Source: Flavobacterium aquariorum
Lineage (GTDB): Bacteria; Bacteroidota; Bacteroidia; Flavobacteriales; Flavobacteriaceae
Reading direction: 5' to 3'
Assembly (NCBI RefSeq): GCF_003254745.1
Contig: NZ_QKXH01000007.1
Span: 186,001-250,000 of the forward strand
Length of the DNA: 64,000 nucleotides
A model generated the notes under the pieces. That model was not told the DNA's origin, searched no databases, and saw only the letters and a list, made by a program, of their open reading frames with translations. Position numbers and translations under genes: made by a program. This document shows positions 45,783-55,535 of this stretch, piece after piece. The number at the start of each line of letters is the position of its first letter. The first letter of the stretch is position 1.

Positions 45783-46100
45783 GTGAAATGGACTAGTACT
45801 ATATTATCAATTGTGTTTTTATTGCTTTCCTGTTTGCCTTGTGCAGATAAGGGAGGAAATAGTTTGTCACAAACTCTTGTAGAAAAAAGTAGTTCAGAAC
45901 ATAATCAGGATTATGACGCTTGTTCTCCATTTTGTATTTGCAATTGTTGCAGTTCGCAAATTTTTGCTTTTGATACTACTATTTGTAGTCTAGATTTAGT
46001 CATTATCAAAAAGACAATAGAAAATAAAATTCCTGAATACAAATCAATTTTTGCTTCCAATTTCTTCGGAAGTATTTGGCAACCGCCTCAAATAGTATAA
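45783..46100 (+). CDS. Cys-rich small exported protein (DUF6660-like)
   Basis: 105 residues from GTG 45783; a longer frame from TTG 45741 would cover the promoter. Signal peptide MKWTSTILSIVFLLLSCLPC, then a Cys-rich stretch CSPFCICNCCSSQI. Small proteins of this kind (DUF6660) stand just upstream of CusA/CzcA pumps in flavobacteria, as here. A role in periplasmic metal binding fits the cysteines, but the function is not known. The family name is from memory and moderately sure. Confidence 0.7.
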   Translation: MKWTSTILSIVFLLLSCLPCADKGGNSLSQTLVEKSSSEHNQDYDACSPFCICNCCSSQIFAFDTTICSLDLVIIKKTIENKIPEYKSIFASNFFGSIWQPPQIV

Positions 46101-46142
46101 TGAAACCTGATTCCAATTAGTATTGAAGATTGGGATAGAGAG

Positions 46143-46182
46143 CTGTGGCTTTTCCACAGAAAAAAGTGGACCTTTTTGGGTC
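46143..46182 (+). promoter_or_regulatory. Alternative hairpins upstream of the czcA fusion gene
   Basis: Hairpin 1 is CTGTGG/CCACAG (46143-46148 and 46154-46159). TCCAC (46153-46157) can instead pair with GTGGA (46166-46170), and GACC (46169-46172) with GGTC (46179-46182). So three pairings overlap and exclude each other in turn, as in an attenuator. No T-run terminator follows. Confidence 0.35.
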
Positions 46183-46209
46183 TGATTTCTCATTCATTAT
46201 ATTAAAACA

Positions 46210-49200
46210 ATGGTACAAAAAATCATTACATTTTCAGTAAACAACAAGTTGATTACGGGAGTCTTATTGTCCATTTTTGTTATGTTTGGCGTTTATTCAT
46301 TTACGCAATTAAGCGTTGATGCATTACCGGATGTGACGAATAATCAGGTGCAAGTAATAACTAATGCACCGAACCTCGCTACTCAAGAAGTAGAGCAATT
46401 TATAACTTATCCATTAGAAACTGAATTCAAATCATTGTCCGATATGATTGAATTACGGAGTACAAGCCGTTCGGGTTTGTCTGTAATTACAATTGTTTTC
46501 AAAGATAATGTACCCGCTAATATTGCCCGCCAACGGGTTGATGAAAAAATAAAAATGACGACGGATAATATTCCGAAACAATATGGAATACCAGAATTAT
46601 TGCCACCAACGACAGGACTTGGCGAAATTTTTCAATATGTATTGGTTCCCCAGAAAGGATATGAAGAGAAATATGATCTAACTGAATTAAGAACAATTCA
46701 GGATTGGATTGTACGTCGTCAATTATTAGGTACTGTTGGAGTTGTAGATGTGAGCAGTTTTGGTGGAAAATTAAAGCAATACGAAGTTTCTGTAAAGCCC
46801 GAAAGATTGGCAGCCAATAATCTTACTCTTATTGAAGTTTTTGATGCGTTACAAAATAACAATGAAAATACTGGCGGGAGTTACATTGACAAAGGACCTA
46901 ATGTATATTTTATTCGTGGAGAAGGATTAATCCAAAATATTGAAGACATCAATAATATTGTCATAAAAAACAACTCAGGTGTCCCTATTTTGATAAAAGA
47001 CATTGCCGAAGTTAAATTTGGTTTTGCCCCACGTTATGGAGCTATGACCAGAAATGGAAAAGGAGAAACTGTTGGAGGAGTTGTTCTAATGCAAAAAGGG
47101 GAGAACGCTGTTAGAGTAATTGAACTTGTTAAAGGAAAAATACAATCGATAGAAAAATCCTTGCCGAAAGGCGTAAAAATTGATGTTTTTGTTGACAGAA
47201 CCAAACTTATTGAAAAAACGGTCAGTACGGTTTCCACCAATTTATTGGAAGGTGCATTAATTGTGATATTGGTTTTAGTTTTGTTTTTAGGTAGTTTGCG
47301 AGCTGGTTTAATTGTTGCTTCAGTTATTCCTTTGGCAATGCTTTTTGCAATAATCATAATGAATCTCTTTGGCTTGAGTGCCAATCTGATGAGTATGGGG
47401 GCCTTAGATTTTGGACTTATTGTAGATGGTGCCGTAATTGTTGTTGAAGCTACTTTGCATATTTTTTCTAAACACTATAAGAACAATATTCTTTCTCAAA
47501 AGAAAATGGACCATGAAGTAATAAAAAGTTCTTCAAAAATAATGAGTTCTGCCATTTTTGGACAAATTATAATCCTGATTGTTTACATACCATTATTTGT
47601 ATTGAGTGGAGTAGAGGGCAAAATGTTTATGCCAATGGCGCAAACGGTAAGTTTCGCAATACTTGGTGCATTATTACTTTCACTAACTTATGTGCCATGG
47701 GCGAGTAGTATATTTTTAAGTAAAAATATCAATAACGAACCGAATTTTACCGACCGATTTATCAATAAATTGAATAATTGGTATCACCCGGTTTTGGTTA
47801 TTGCATTGAAAAGAAAAGTTGAAGTTATATGCATTGCAGGTTTTTTGCTTATTGCTTCGATATTCATTTTTAATTCATTGGGAGGTGAGTTTATTCCTGA
47901 ATTGGATGAAGGCGATTTTGCAATGAATTATACAATTCGTCAAGGAAGCAGTTTGCCACAAAGCATTGAAGTGGGCACACAGTTGGAAAAATTGGCACTG
48001 GCATTCCCAGAGGTAAAAGAAGTAGTTAGTAAAATAGGGACCAGTGAAATTCCTACTGATCCAATGCCTATAGAAAGTGCTGATATTATTATGGTTTTGA
48101 AAGATAAAAATTATTGGACAACAGCAGATAATAAAGAAGATTTGGCCGAGAAAATGAATGAAAAATTAAGTCAGATTCCAGGTTGTAATTTATCTTTTGA
48201 ACAACCCATTCAAATGCGTTTTAATGAACTGATTGCAGGGGTAAAATCGGATATTGCCATAAAAATATTTGGTGATGATTTGGATAAATTATTTTCGGAA
48301 GCAAATAAGATGGTTCCAATTATACGGGGAATTCAAGGTCTCACGGATATCAAAGTAGAGCAAGTTACAGGAATGCCACAATTGGTTGTGAAATATAATC
48401 GAAACAAAATTGCACAATACGGATTGAATATTGCCGAAGTAAACCGCATTCTTAACACGGCTTATGCTGGTGGGATAACCGGAGTGGTGTATGAGGGAGA
48501 ACGCAAGTTTGATTTGGTTGTTCGTATTCCTAAAAATGAAAATACCGATATTGACGCTTTAAAATCTTTGTTAATTCCAACGCCGAGCGGAAATCAAATT
48601 CCGTTGAACGAAGTGGCCGAAATCTCTTTCAAAACTGCACCATCACAAATAAGCAGGGAAGAGGCACAGCGAAGAATTGTCATTGAGGCCAATGTTCGCG
48701 GTAAAGATGTAGAAAGCGTAGTTTTGGAAATCCAAAAGAAACTCGATGCTAAATTAAAATTGCCAGAGGGTTATTTCATAAAATATGGAGGGCAATTTCA
48801 AAACCTTCAAGAAGCAAAAGGTAGATTGCTATTGGCTGTTCCGGTTGCGCTTTTACTTATTTTCTTTCTCCTCTTTTTGTCGTTCGGCTCTCTCAAGGAA
48901 GCAACGATAATTTTTTCAGCGATTCCTTTGGCTTCTATTGGTGGAGTTTTAGCTTTATGGGGGCGAGGAATGAATTTTAGTATTTCGGCGGGTGTAGGTT
49001 TTATTGCGCTTTTTGGCGTCGCTGTTCTGAATGGAATCGTATTAATCAGCTATTATAATCAGTTAAAAGAGGAAGGAGAAGACAATTTATTGCAACGTAT
49101 TTACAAAGGAAGCAGTGCCCGATTAAGACCAATTTTAGCAACAGCAACAGTTGCATCATTAGGTTTTCTGCCAATGGCTTTAAGTACAAGTGCAGGTTCG

Positions 49201-50505
49201 GAAGTTCAAAAACCTTTGGCAACAGTTGTAATCGGTGGTTTATTGACCTCGACATTACTAACTTTATTTGTTTTACCTGTGTTATATTATTTAGTCATGT
49301 CTTCAAAAAAAATAAAAGTAAATCCAAAAATTGCATCAATCGTTGTTTTGTTTTTTACTTGTTTTTCTTTTAATGCAAATGCACAAACTTTTACTTTGCA
49401 AAATGCACTCGATTTGGCAACCAAAAATTATCCAACGATGCAACAGGCTTCTTTACAAACGGAGCAACAACAGGCATTGACAAAAACGGCCACAGTTTTG
49501 GATCCATTCAATATTAATAGTAATTTGGGGCAAATGAACAGTAAATTGTTTGATTACAATTTGGGAGTTGCTCAAGGTTTTAAATTGTCGAATAAAGCAG
49601 ATCGGAATCTTTTGAATCAAAATGTAACCGTTGCCAAATCATTTGAAGCGGTTACCAAAAACGAATTGATTAAAAACGTTTCAAGTACATATTTTATGTG
49701 GATTTACAATGTGCAACAGTACAAGTTATTACTTGAAATAGATGCTCTTTTTGCAGATTATGAAAAGTATGCAGACAAGAAATTTCAAGTAGGTGAAAGT
49801 AATAAACTCGAAAAAATTAGCGCCACATTGCAACACAAAGATTTAAAAATGCAATTATCAGAGGTCAATACTCGAGTCTCTTTTTATTTGGCTGAATTGC
49901 AAAAATGGACAGGAAATGTTTTAGTTTATGAAGCTCCGGCAAAATATGAAACATTGCAAGAAGTTGATTTGAGCGATAGTACATTGGTTAAGAATCACCC
50001 AGTTTTAAAGCTTTTGCAGCAGCAGATTATCGCAAAAGAACTGACTATAAAATCAGAAAAGGCCAAAGCAAATCCATCATTTAATGTTGGTGTGAATGCA
50101 CAAAGTTTGGACAAAGAAACTCCGTTTTATTATGGAAGTGTAGGAATTAATATTCCATTATTCAGAAACGGAGTTGAAGCAAAAACGCAAGTGGCAAAAT
50201 TAGAAACCGAAATTGCTAAAAAAGAATTGCAGAAATCACAACAGGAATTGGTTACTGTTTATTTGCAACAATACCAGCTCCAAAAACAATATTTGGAGCA
50301 ACTCAATTATTATAAAAACGAAGGAATTTCAATGGCTGAAACGATTGTAGATTCGGCTCAGAGGCTATACAAATCAGGTGATATTGGTTATGTTGAATAC
50401 ACCCAAAACCTGAAGGATGCCAACAAAATCAAGAATGATTATTTGACTGTAATGAACAATTACAATCAAACGATAATCAACATTCAATTTTTACTAAATA
50501 AATAA
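46210..50505 (+). CDS. CzcA/CusA-type metal efflux RND pump fused to a TolC-like outer-membrane factor
   Basis: 1431 residues. RND part at about 1-1036, with 12 membrane helices and two large periplasmic loops: FTQLSVDALPDVTNNQVQV, the TM4 GALDFGLIVDGAVIVVEA, and a C-terminal half with FGVAVLNGIVLISYY. At about 1038-1060 comes a signal-peptide-like hydrophobic stretch ending SFNANAQTFTLQ, then a TolC-like part (about 1060-1431) of long helices. This pump-plus-OMF fusion is common in Bacteroidota and joins the inner-membrane pump to its exit duct. It pairs with the adaptor gene 10 bases downstream. Zn, Co, Cd or Cu is likely; the specificity is unclear. Confidence 0.93.
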   Translation: MVQKIITFSVNNKLITGVLLSIFVMFGVYSFTQLSVDALPDVTNNQVQVITNAPNLATQEVEQFITYPLETEFKSLSDMIELRSTSRSGLSVITIVFKDNVPANIARQRVDEKIKMTTDNIPKQYGIPELLPPTTGLGEIFQYVLVPQKGYEEKYDLTELRTIQDWIVRRQLLGTVGVVDVSSFGGKLKQYEVSVKPERLAANNLTLIEVFDALQNNNENTGGSYIDKGPNVYFIRGEGLIQNIEDINNIVIKNNSGVPILIKDIAEVKFGFAPRYGAMTRNGKGETVGGVVLMQKGENAVRVIELVKGKIQSIEKSLPKGVKIDVFVDRTKLIEKTVSTVSTNLLEGALIVILVLVLFLGSLRAGLIVASVIPLAMLFAIIIMNLFGLSANLMSMGALDFGLIVDGAVIVVEATLHIFSKHYKNNILSQKKMDHEVIKSSSKIMSSAIFGQIIILIVYIPLFVLSGVEGKMFMPMAQTVSFAILGALLLSLTYVPWASSIFLSKNINNEPNFTDRFINKLNNWYHPVLVIALKRKVEVICIAGFLLIASIFIFNSLGGEFIPELDEGDFAMNYTIRQGSSLPQSIEVGTQLEKLALAFPEVKEVVSKIGTSEIPTDPMPIESADIIMVLKDKNYWTTADNKEDLAEKMNEKLSQIPGCNLSFEQPIQMRFNELIAGVKSDIAIKIFGDDLDKLFSEANKMVPIIRGIQGLTDIKVEQVTGMPQLVVKYNRNKIAQYGLNIAEVNRILNTAYAGGITGVVYEGERKFDLVVRIPKNENTDIDALKSLLIPTPSGNQIPLNEVAEISFKTAPSQISREEAQRRIVIEANVRGKDVESVVLEIQKKLDAKLKLPEGYFIKYGGQFQNLQEAKGRLLLAVPVALLLIFFLLFLSFGSLKEATIIFSAIPLASIGGVLALWGRGMNFSISAGVGFIALFGVAVLNGIVLISYYNQLKEEGEDNLLQRIYKGSSARLRPILATATVASLGFLPMALSTSAGSEVQKPLATVVIGGLLTSTLLTLFVLPVLYYLVMSSKKIKVNPKIASIVVLFFTCFSFNANAQTFTLQNALDLATKNYPTMQQASLQTEQQQALTKTATVLDPFNINSNLGQMNSKLFDYNLGVAQGFKLSNKADRNLLNQNVTVAKSFEAVTKNELIKNVSSTYFMWIYNVQQYKLLLEIDALFADYEKYADKKFQVGESNKLEKISATLQHKDLKMQLSEVNTRVSFYLAELQKWTGNVLVYEAPAKYETLQEVDLSDSTLVKNHPVLKLLQQQIIAKELTIKSEKAKANPSFNVGVNAQSLDKETPFYYGSVGINIPLFRNGVEAKTQVAKLETEIAKKELQKSQQELVTVYLQQYQLQKQYLEQLNYYKNEGISMAETIVDSAQRLYKSGDIGYVEYTQNLKDANKIKNDYLTVMNNYNQTIINIQFLLNK

Positions 50506-50514
50506 AATACAGTA

Positions 50515-51669
50515 ATGAAAAATAATATAGCAATCATACTCTTCTTATTTTTGGGTTTAATCTCTTGCAAAAATGATTCCAGTAAAGAGAATCCCATAAA
50601 TGATTCAAAAAAAACAGTAGAAGATAAATCAGTAGTGACTTTTACAGATGCCCAAATCAAAGCGACAGACTTACAATTAGGTAATTTTGAAAACAAAAAT
50701 CTAACTACAACATTGAAAATCAATGGAAAATTATCGTTGCCTCCACAATATCAAGCACAGGTGAGCATCTTGGCTGGAGGTGTTGTTAAAAATATTTTGG
50801 TCCAAGAAGGAGAGTTTGTAACAGCTGAGGAAACGTTGGCAACCATTGTTAATACTGAAGTGATTCAATTGCAGCAAGATTATTTAGAAAACAATGCCAA
50901 TCTCAATTACTTGGAGCAAGAATACCAACGCCAAAAAGAATTGAGAGAGGATAATATAAATGCAGGTAAAACATATCAACAAGCACAAAAAGAATTACAG
51001 ATTGCTCAGGCAAAAAAAGTAACACTAGGATCTAAATTGGCACAATTAGGGATAAACGCAGGTAAGTTGACATCAAAGAATATTACTTCAAGTATTGCTA
51101 TTTCTGCACCTATAAGCGGTTATATTCAGCATATTAATTTGAGTATGGGTAAATATGCCGACGCAAATGCTGTATTGTTTGAAATCATTGATAATCGATT
51201 TTTACATTTGGATTTAAAAGTCTTTGAAAAGGACATTCACAAAATAAAAATTGGCCAATCAATTACTTTTAGTGATGCAAATGATGTTTCGCATACACAT
51301 CCAGCCAAAATTTATGCTATCAACAAAGCATTTGAGCCCAATGAACAGGCAGTATTGGTACACGCAAAAATAAATGAAACCACCGAAACTCTTTTGCCGG
51401 GAATGTACGTAGAAGCACGCGTGAAAATTGATAACAACAACACAACGGCTCTTCCAACAGAAGCTATTGTCAGCAATGGAAACGATCATTTTATTTTTGT
51501 AGCAACGGGGAAAAATACGTTTCAACAAATAAAAGTGACTATTGGCACTTCAGATTTAGGCTTTACAGAAGTTAAGGTAATTGATCTAGTTCCTGAGAAT
51601 ACAAAAGTGGTAATCAAAGGTGCGTATTATTTGCTGTCGGAACTAACCAAAGGGAGCGGAGAAGAATAG
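50515..51669 (+). CDS. Periplasmic adaptor of the first RND pump (CzcB-like)
   Basis: 384 residues. Lipoprotein signal (LGLISCKNDSSK), beta-barrel and lipoyl-like hairpin (ILAGGVVKNILVQEGEFVTA and ISAPISGYIQHINLS), an alpha hairpin (about 120-175, YLEQEYQRQKELRED) and a membrane-proximal domain. It bridges the inner-membrane pump and the TolC duct. It follows the fused pump gene after 10 bases and is its partner. Unlike the later adaptors it lacks a heavy-metal-binding domain. Confidence 0.92.
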   Translation: MKNNIAIILFLFLGLISCKNDSSKENPINDSKKTVEDKSVVTFTDAQIKATDLQLGNFENKNLTTTLKINGKLSLPPQYQAQVSILAGGVVKNILVQEGEFVTAEETLATIVNTEVIQLQQDYLENNANLNYLEQEYQRQKELREDNINAGKTYQQAQKELQIAQAKKVTLGSKLAQLGINAGKLTSKNITSSIAISAPISGYIQHINLSMGKYADANAVLFEIIDNRFLHLDLKVFEKDIHKIKIGQSITFSDANDVSHTHPAKIYAINKAFEPNEQAVLVHAKINETTETLLPGMYVEARVKIDNNNTTALPTEAIVSNGNDHFIFVATGKNTFQQIKVTIGTSDLGFTEVKVIDLVPENTKVVIKGAYYLLSELTKGSGEE

Positions 51670-51679
51670 ATATAATACC

Positions 51680-51687
51680 TATTTTTG
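51680..51687 (+). promoter_or_regulatory. -7 element before the MFS gene
   Basis: TATTTTTG (TAnnTTTG), 26 bases before the ATG at 51713. No TTTG is seen 19 bases further up. Confidence 0.35.
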
Positions 51688-51712
51688 TTAATGAATATTT
51701 AAGGTATTGAAA

Positions 51713-52900
51713 ATGAAACTATTTAAGTCTATTTCTAGAACAGTTTGGATACTCTCTTTGATCAGTTTGTTTACTGACACTGCTAGTGAAATGTTGTATC
51801 CTATAATGCCTATTTATTTAAAAACAATTGGATTTTCAATTGTTTTAATAGGGGTTTTAGAAGGTTTTGCAGAAGCTTTGGCAGGTTTAAGTAAAGGTTA
51901 TTTTGGTGAATTATCGGATAATTCAGGGAAACGCGTTCCTTTTGTACAACTGGGGTATGCATTAAGTTCTATTTCAAAACCGATGATGGCTATTTTTACA
52001 TTTCCAATATGGATTTTTTTCTCGCGGGCAATGGATCGATTCGGAAAAGGGATTCGTACTGGCGCAAGAGATGCTATTCTATCTGACGAAGCAACTACAG
52101 AAACTAAGGGGAAGATATTTGGATTTCATCGTTCTATGGATACTTTTGGTGCAGTTTTGGGGCCATCTTTGGCAATATTATATCTTTATTTTTATCCACA
52201 GCATTACAAAACACTTTTTTATATTGCTTTTGTTCCGGGTTTATTAGCAATAATGGCTTCTTTTTTTTTGAAAGATAAAAACAAGAAGAGTTTGCCAGAA
52301 GTAAAGGCAACGTCTTTTTTTTCATTTCTAAAGTACTGGAAAACGAGTCCGTTACAATATCGCAAAATTGTGATTGGGCTTTTGGCATTTGCGGTCTTTA
52401 ATAGCTCGGATGTTTTTTTAGTTTTAAAAGCAAAACAACTTGGTTTAAGCGACATCTCAGTTATAGGAATTTATATTTTCTATAATTTAGTCTATGCTCT
52501 TAGTGCTTTTCCATTAGGTTTTTATGCTGACAAAATAGGGCTAAAGAAAATGTTTATTTTTGGACTATTTTTATTTTCGATAGTATATTTTGGAATGGCG
52601 CTTAGCACCAATATTTACATTATTGCTTCATTGTTTTTTATTTATGGAGTATATGGTGCGGCAACTGAAGGAGTTTCAAAAGCCTGGATTAGTAACGTTT
52701 CCGATAAAAAAGATACAGCAACAGCAATTGGAACATATTCAGCATTTCAAAGTATTTGCGCTATGATTGCCAGTTCGTTGGCGGGATTTATTTGGTATGA
52801 ATTTGGAGCAAATACAACCTTTGTTGTTACGGCTATAGCAACAGTAATTGTTATTGCTTACTTCCTGTTTTTTAACGAATACCCAAAAAAAACAATATAA
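51713..52900 (+). CDS. MFS transporter
   Basis: 395 residues from ATG 51713 (a TTG two codons earlier is possible). Twelve hydrophobic helices; the TM1-2 segment SLFTDTASEMLYPIMPIYL and the loop ELSDNSGKRVPFV are typical of a major-facilitator group often found next to metal or drug efflux genes. Substrate unknown. It lies between the efflux pump operon and the P-type ATPase, which suggests a shared resistance role. Confidence 0.86.
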   Translation: MKLFKSISRTVWILSLISLFTDTASEMLYPIMPIYLKTIGFSIVLIGVLEGFAEALAGLSKGYFGELSDNSGKRVPFVQLGYALSSISKPMMAIFTFPIWIFFSRAMDRFGKGIRTGARDAILSDEATTETKGKIFGFHRSMDTFGAVLGPSLAILYLYFYPQHYKTLFYIAFVPGLLAIMASFFLKDKNKKSLPEVKATSFFSFLKYWKTSPLQYRKIVIGLLAFAVFNSSDVFLVLKAKQLGLSDISVIGIYIFYNLVYALSAFPLGFYADKIGLKKMFIFGLFLFSIVYFGMALSTNIYIIASLFFIYGVYGAATEGVSKAWISNVSDKKDTATAIGTYSAFQSICAMIASSLAGFIWYEFGANTTFVVTAIATVIVIAYFLFFNEYPKKTI

Positions 52901-53007
52901 AATGAACAGAGTTTTTAATCATAATCACAAATGGAGAATGGCGACCCGAGCATAAGGGAACAGGCGAAGCAAATTATTTTTCTATAAAAAATAAATATTA
53001 TCTGGAT

Positions 53008-55032
53008 ATGAAACAAATGGAAAAGCAAGATATAAACGGCAAAGAGTCGTGTTGTACCATTAAAGAAAAAACAAGCGCAAAAAATAACAATTCAAGCTGT
53101 TGTTCGACTGACAATGAATCGGAAAATCATGATGAGGAAGATGGTCACGATCATGATCATTCACACGGAGATGGAAGCTATTTTCAAATGTTCTTTCCAT
53201 CTGTAATTTCTTTTTGCTTATTGCTGATAGGAATTGTTTTCGATAATTATTTCCCTCAAACTTGGTTCAAAGATTGGGTTCGAATTGGCTGGTACTGCGT
53301 TGCTTATATTCCAGTTGGTTTCCCAGTTATAAAAGAAACATTTGTAAGTATTAGAAAAGGTCAATTTTTTTCTGAATTTTCATTGATGGTAATAGCGACT
53401 TTAGGTGCGTTTGCTATTGGACAATTCCCTGAAGGAGTTGCCGTAATGTTATTTTACTGTATTGGTGAGAATTTTCAAGGACTGGCAGTTAAAAGAGCCA
53501 AGTCTAATATTAAAACATTATTAGATCAAAGACCTGATTATGCTACCGTTTTAGATGGGAATAATGCCGTTTTGACAAAAGCATCTGCAATTACTATTGG
53601 ATCAATCATTCAATTAAAACCAAACGAGAAACTGGCTTTAGACGGAAAACTACTTTCTGAAAGTGCTGCTTTTAATACGGCTGCTTTAACAGGTGAAAGT
53701 AAACCGGAAAGCAAGAAAAAAAATGAAATTGTTTTGGCGGGAATGATTAACTTAAATAAAGTTGTCGAAGTCGAAGTTACAACTGCGTACACCGATAGTA
53801 AACTTTCAAAAATACTAGAAATGGTGCAGGAAGCGACGGTCAAAAAAGCACCAACCGAATTGTTTATTCGAAAATTTGCTAAGCTCTATACACCAATTGT
53901 CGTTTATCTAGCTTTGGCAATTTGCCTGATACCTATGTTTTTTGTTGCGGATTATGTATTCAGTGATTGGTTATATCGAGCTTTGGTTTTCTTAGTGATT
54001 TCGTGTCCTTGCGCTTTAGTGATTTCTATTCCGTTGGGGTATTTTGGAGGAATTGGAGCCGCAAGTAAAAATGGAATCCTGTTCAAAGGCTCCAATTTTT
54101 TGGATATAATGGCAGCCATTCAAGTAGTTGTTATGGACAAAACTGGAACACTTACCAAAGGTGTTTTTAAAGTTCAAAAAGTGGTAGCTGTTGGTGTTTC
54201 TAAAGATCAGCTGGCAGGATATACTGCCGCGTTGGAATCTAAATCTTCGCATCCTGTTGGAACAGCAATTGTTGAATATACAAAAGTGTTAGATAAAACT
54301 TTAAAAATTACTGAAGTTGAAGAAATCACTGGACACGGACTTAAAGGAAAAATCAATGATACTGAAATAATCGTGGGCAATGCTAAGCTGATGAAACAAT
54401 TCAATATTAATTATGATTTAGAATTGGACAATTCCCCCTTTACAATCATAATTGTGGCCATGAATAAAGTGTATTCCGGTTATTTTTTAATTGCTGATGA
54501 AATAAAAGATGATGCCAAAGCGGCTATTCAAAGCTTGCGTAAAATAAACGTCAAAAGCATAATGCTTTCTGGCGACAAACAAGCTGTCGTTGATGCCGTT
54601 GCAAAAGAACTGAATATCGATTTGGCTTACGGAGATTTATTACCCGAAAATAAAGTGGAACATGTCGAAACTTTAAAATCACAACTTCTAAAAGTGGCAT
54701 TTGTTGGTGATGGGGTAAATGACGCACCTGCGATTGCACTTGCAGATGCTGGAATTGCAATGGGCGGATTAGGTAGTGATGCCACCATCGAAACTGCCGA
54801 TATTGTCATTCAAAATGACCAACCTTCAAAGATTTACACAGCGATTAATATTGGGAAACAAACCAAAAAAATTGTGTGGCAAAATATTACTATGGCCTTT
54901 GTGGTAAAAGCTGTTGTTTTAATACTCGGAGCTGGAGGTTTGGCAACGATGTGGGAAGCAGTTTTTGCAGATGTTGGTGTTGCTTTATTGGCAATTTTGA
55001 ATGCCGTTCGGATTCAAAGAATGAAATTTTAG
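53008..55032 (+). CDS. P1B-type metal ATPase (Zn/Cd/Pb type) with His/Cys-rich N-terminus
   Basis: 674 residues. The N-terminus has Cys pairs and a His/Asp-rich run (CCTIKE, SSCCSTDN, then HDEEDGHDHDHSHGDG, to about 57) in place of an HMA domain. The membrane CPC motif is Cys333-Pro-Cys335, the phosphorylated Asp377 is in DKTGTLTKG, the actuator has TGES, and GDGVNDAPAIALADAG closes the P-domain. This is a pump that exports Zn, Cd or Pb from the cytoplasm. About 100 bases just upstream are open in the same frame and look like remnant coding sequence (NGEWRPEHKGTGEANYF), but have no start codon. Confidence 0.93.
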   Translation: MKQMEKQDINGKESCCTIKEKTSAKNNNSSCCSTDNESENHDEEDGHDHDHSHGDGSYFQMFFPSVISFCLLLIGIVFDNYFPQTWFKDWVRIGWYCVAYIPVGFPVIKETFVSIRKGQFFSEFSLMVIATLGAFAIGQFPEGVAVMLFYCIGENFQGLAVKRAKSNIKTLLDQRPDYATVLDGNNAVLTKASAITIGSIIQLKPNEKLALDGKLLSESAAFNTAALTGESKPESKKKNEIVLAGMINLNKVVEVEVTTAYTDSKLSKILEMVQEATVKKAPTELFIRKFAKLYTPIVVYLALAICLIPMFFVADYVFSDWLYRALVFLVISCPCALVISIPLGYFGGIGAASKNGILFKGSNFLDIMAAIQVVVMDKTGTLTKGVFKVQKVVAVGVSKDQLAGYTAALESKSSHPVGTAIVEYTKVLDKTLKITEVEEITGHGLKGKINDTEIIVGNAKLMKQFNINYDLELDNSPFTIIIVAMNKVYSGYFLIADEIKDDAKAAIQSLRKINVKSIMLSGDKQAVVDAVAKELNIDLAYGDLLPENKVEHVETLKSQLLKVAFVGDGVNDAPAIALADAGIAMGGLGSDATIETADIVIQNDQPSKIYTAINIGKQTKKIVWQNITMAFVVKAVVLILGAGGLATMWEAVFADVGVALLAILNAVRIQRMKF

Positions 55033-55136
55033 ATTTAAAAAAAAACATCAAGGATGCTTGTGTAAAACTGGCATTCTTTATTAATTATAATATTCCTTTT
55101 TAACATGGCATTAGCAATAAATCAGTACAAATTGAT

Positions 55137-55144
55137 TAAATTTG
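55137..55144 (+). promoter_or_regulatory. -7 element before the small Cys/His-rich gene
   Basis: TAAATTTG matches TAnnTTTG and lies 22 bases before the ATG at 55167. No good -33 box is seen. Confidence 0.35.
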
Positions 55145-55166
55145 AATTGAAATAATAAAAGTAAAA

Positions 55167-55535
55167 ATGAATAAATTTCACTTTTTAGTAATTATATTAT
55201 TTGGCTTCTTACTGATGCCAAGTGGTGTTTTTGCATGTGAAAATAATTCTGCTAAACATTCTTCTCGAAAAGAAATTTCTTCGAAAATGTGTAATGATGA
55301 TTGTTGTAAAAAGGATGGTCATTCAAAAAACAAAAGCCACGAAGGTTGCGGTGGTAAATGTAATCATTCGAAATGCGGTTGTGCTTCTTCTTGCAATACA
55401 TCTATTTCGATTACTGAATGGAATATTGATACCAATCGTTTTAATTTTTCCTCAGCAAAGCAAAACTTTTTTAACTATGAGACCACTATTTCTTCCGGTT
55501 TCAACTCTTTATGGCTTATACCAAAAATAAGCTAA
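55167..55535 (+). CDS. Small exported Cys/His/Lys-rich protein
   Basis: 122 residues. Signal peptide to about ...PSGVFACE, then a dense Cys/His/Lys stretch (NDDCCKKDGHSKNK, HEGCGGKCNHSKCGC, SSCNTS) and a tail without Cys. It looks like a soft-metal binding periplasmic protein. It is in a metal-resistance block next to a P-type ATPase, which supports a metal sink or chaperone role. No family I can name. Confidence 0.65.
   Translation: MNKFHFLVIILFGFLLMPSGVFACENNSAKHSSRKEISSKMCNDDCCKKDGHSKNKSHEGCGGKCNHSKCGCASSCNTSISITEWNIDTNRFNFSSAKQNFFNYETTISSGFNSLWLIPKIS

Noticed and set aside
46101..46209. A known riboswitch before the czcA fusion
   Set aside because: The hairpins match no riboswitch class I can recognise, so only the pairing is reported.
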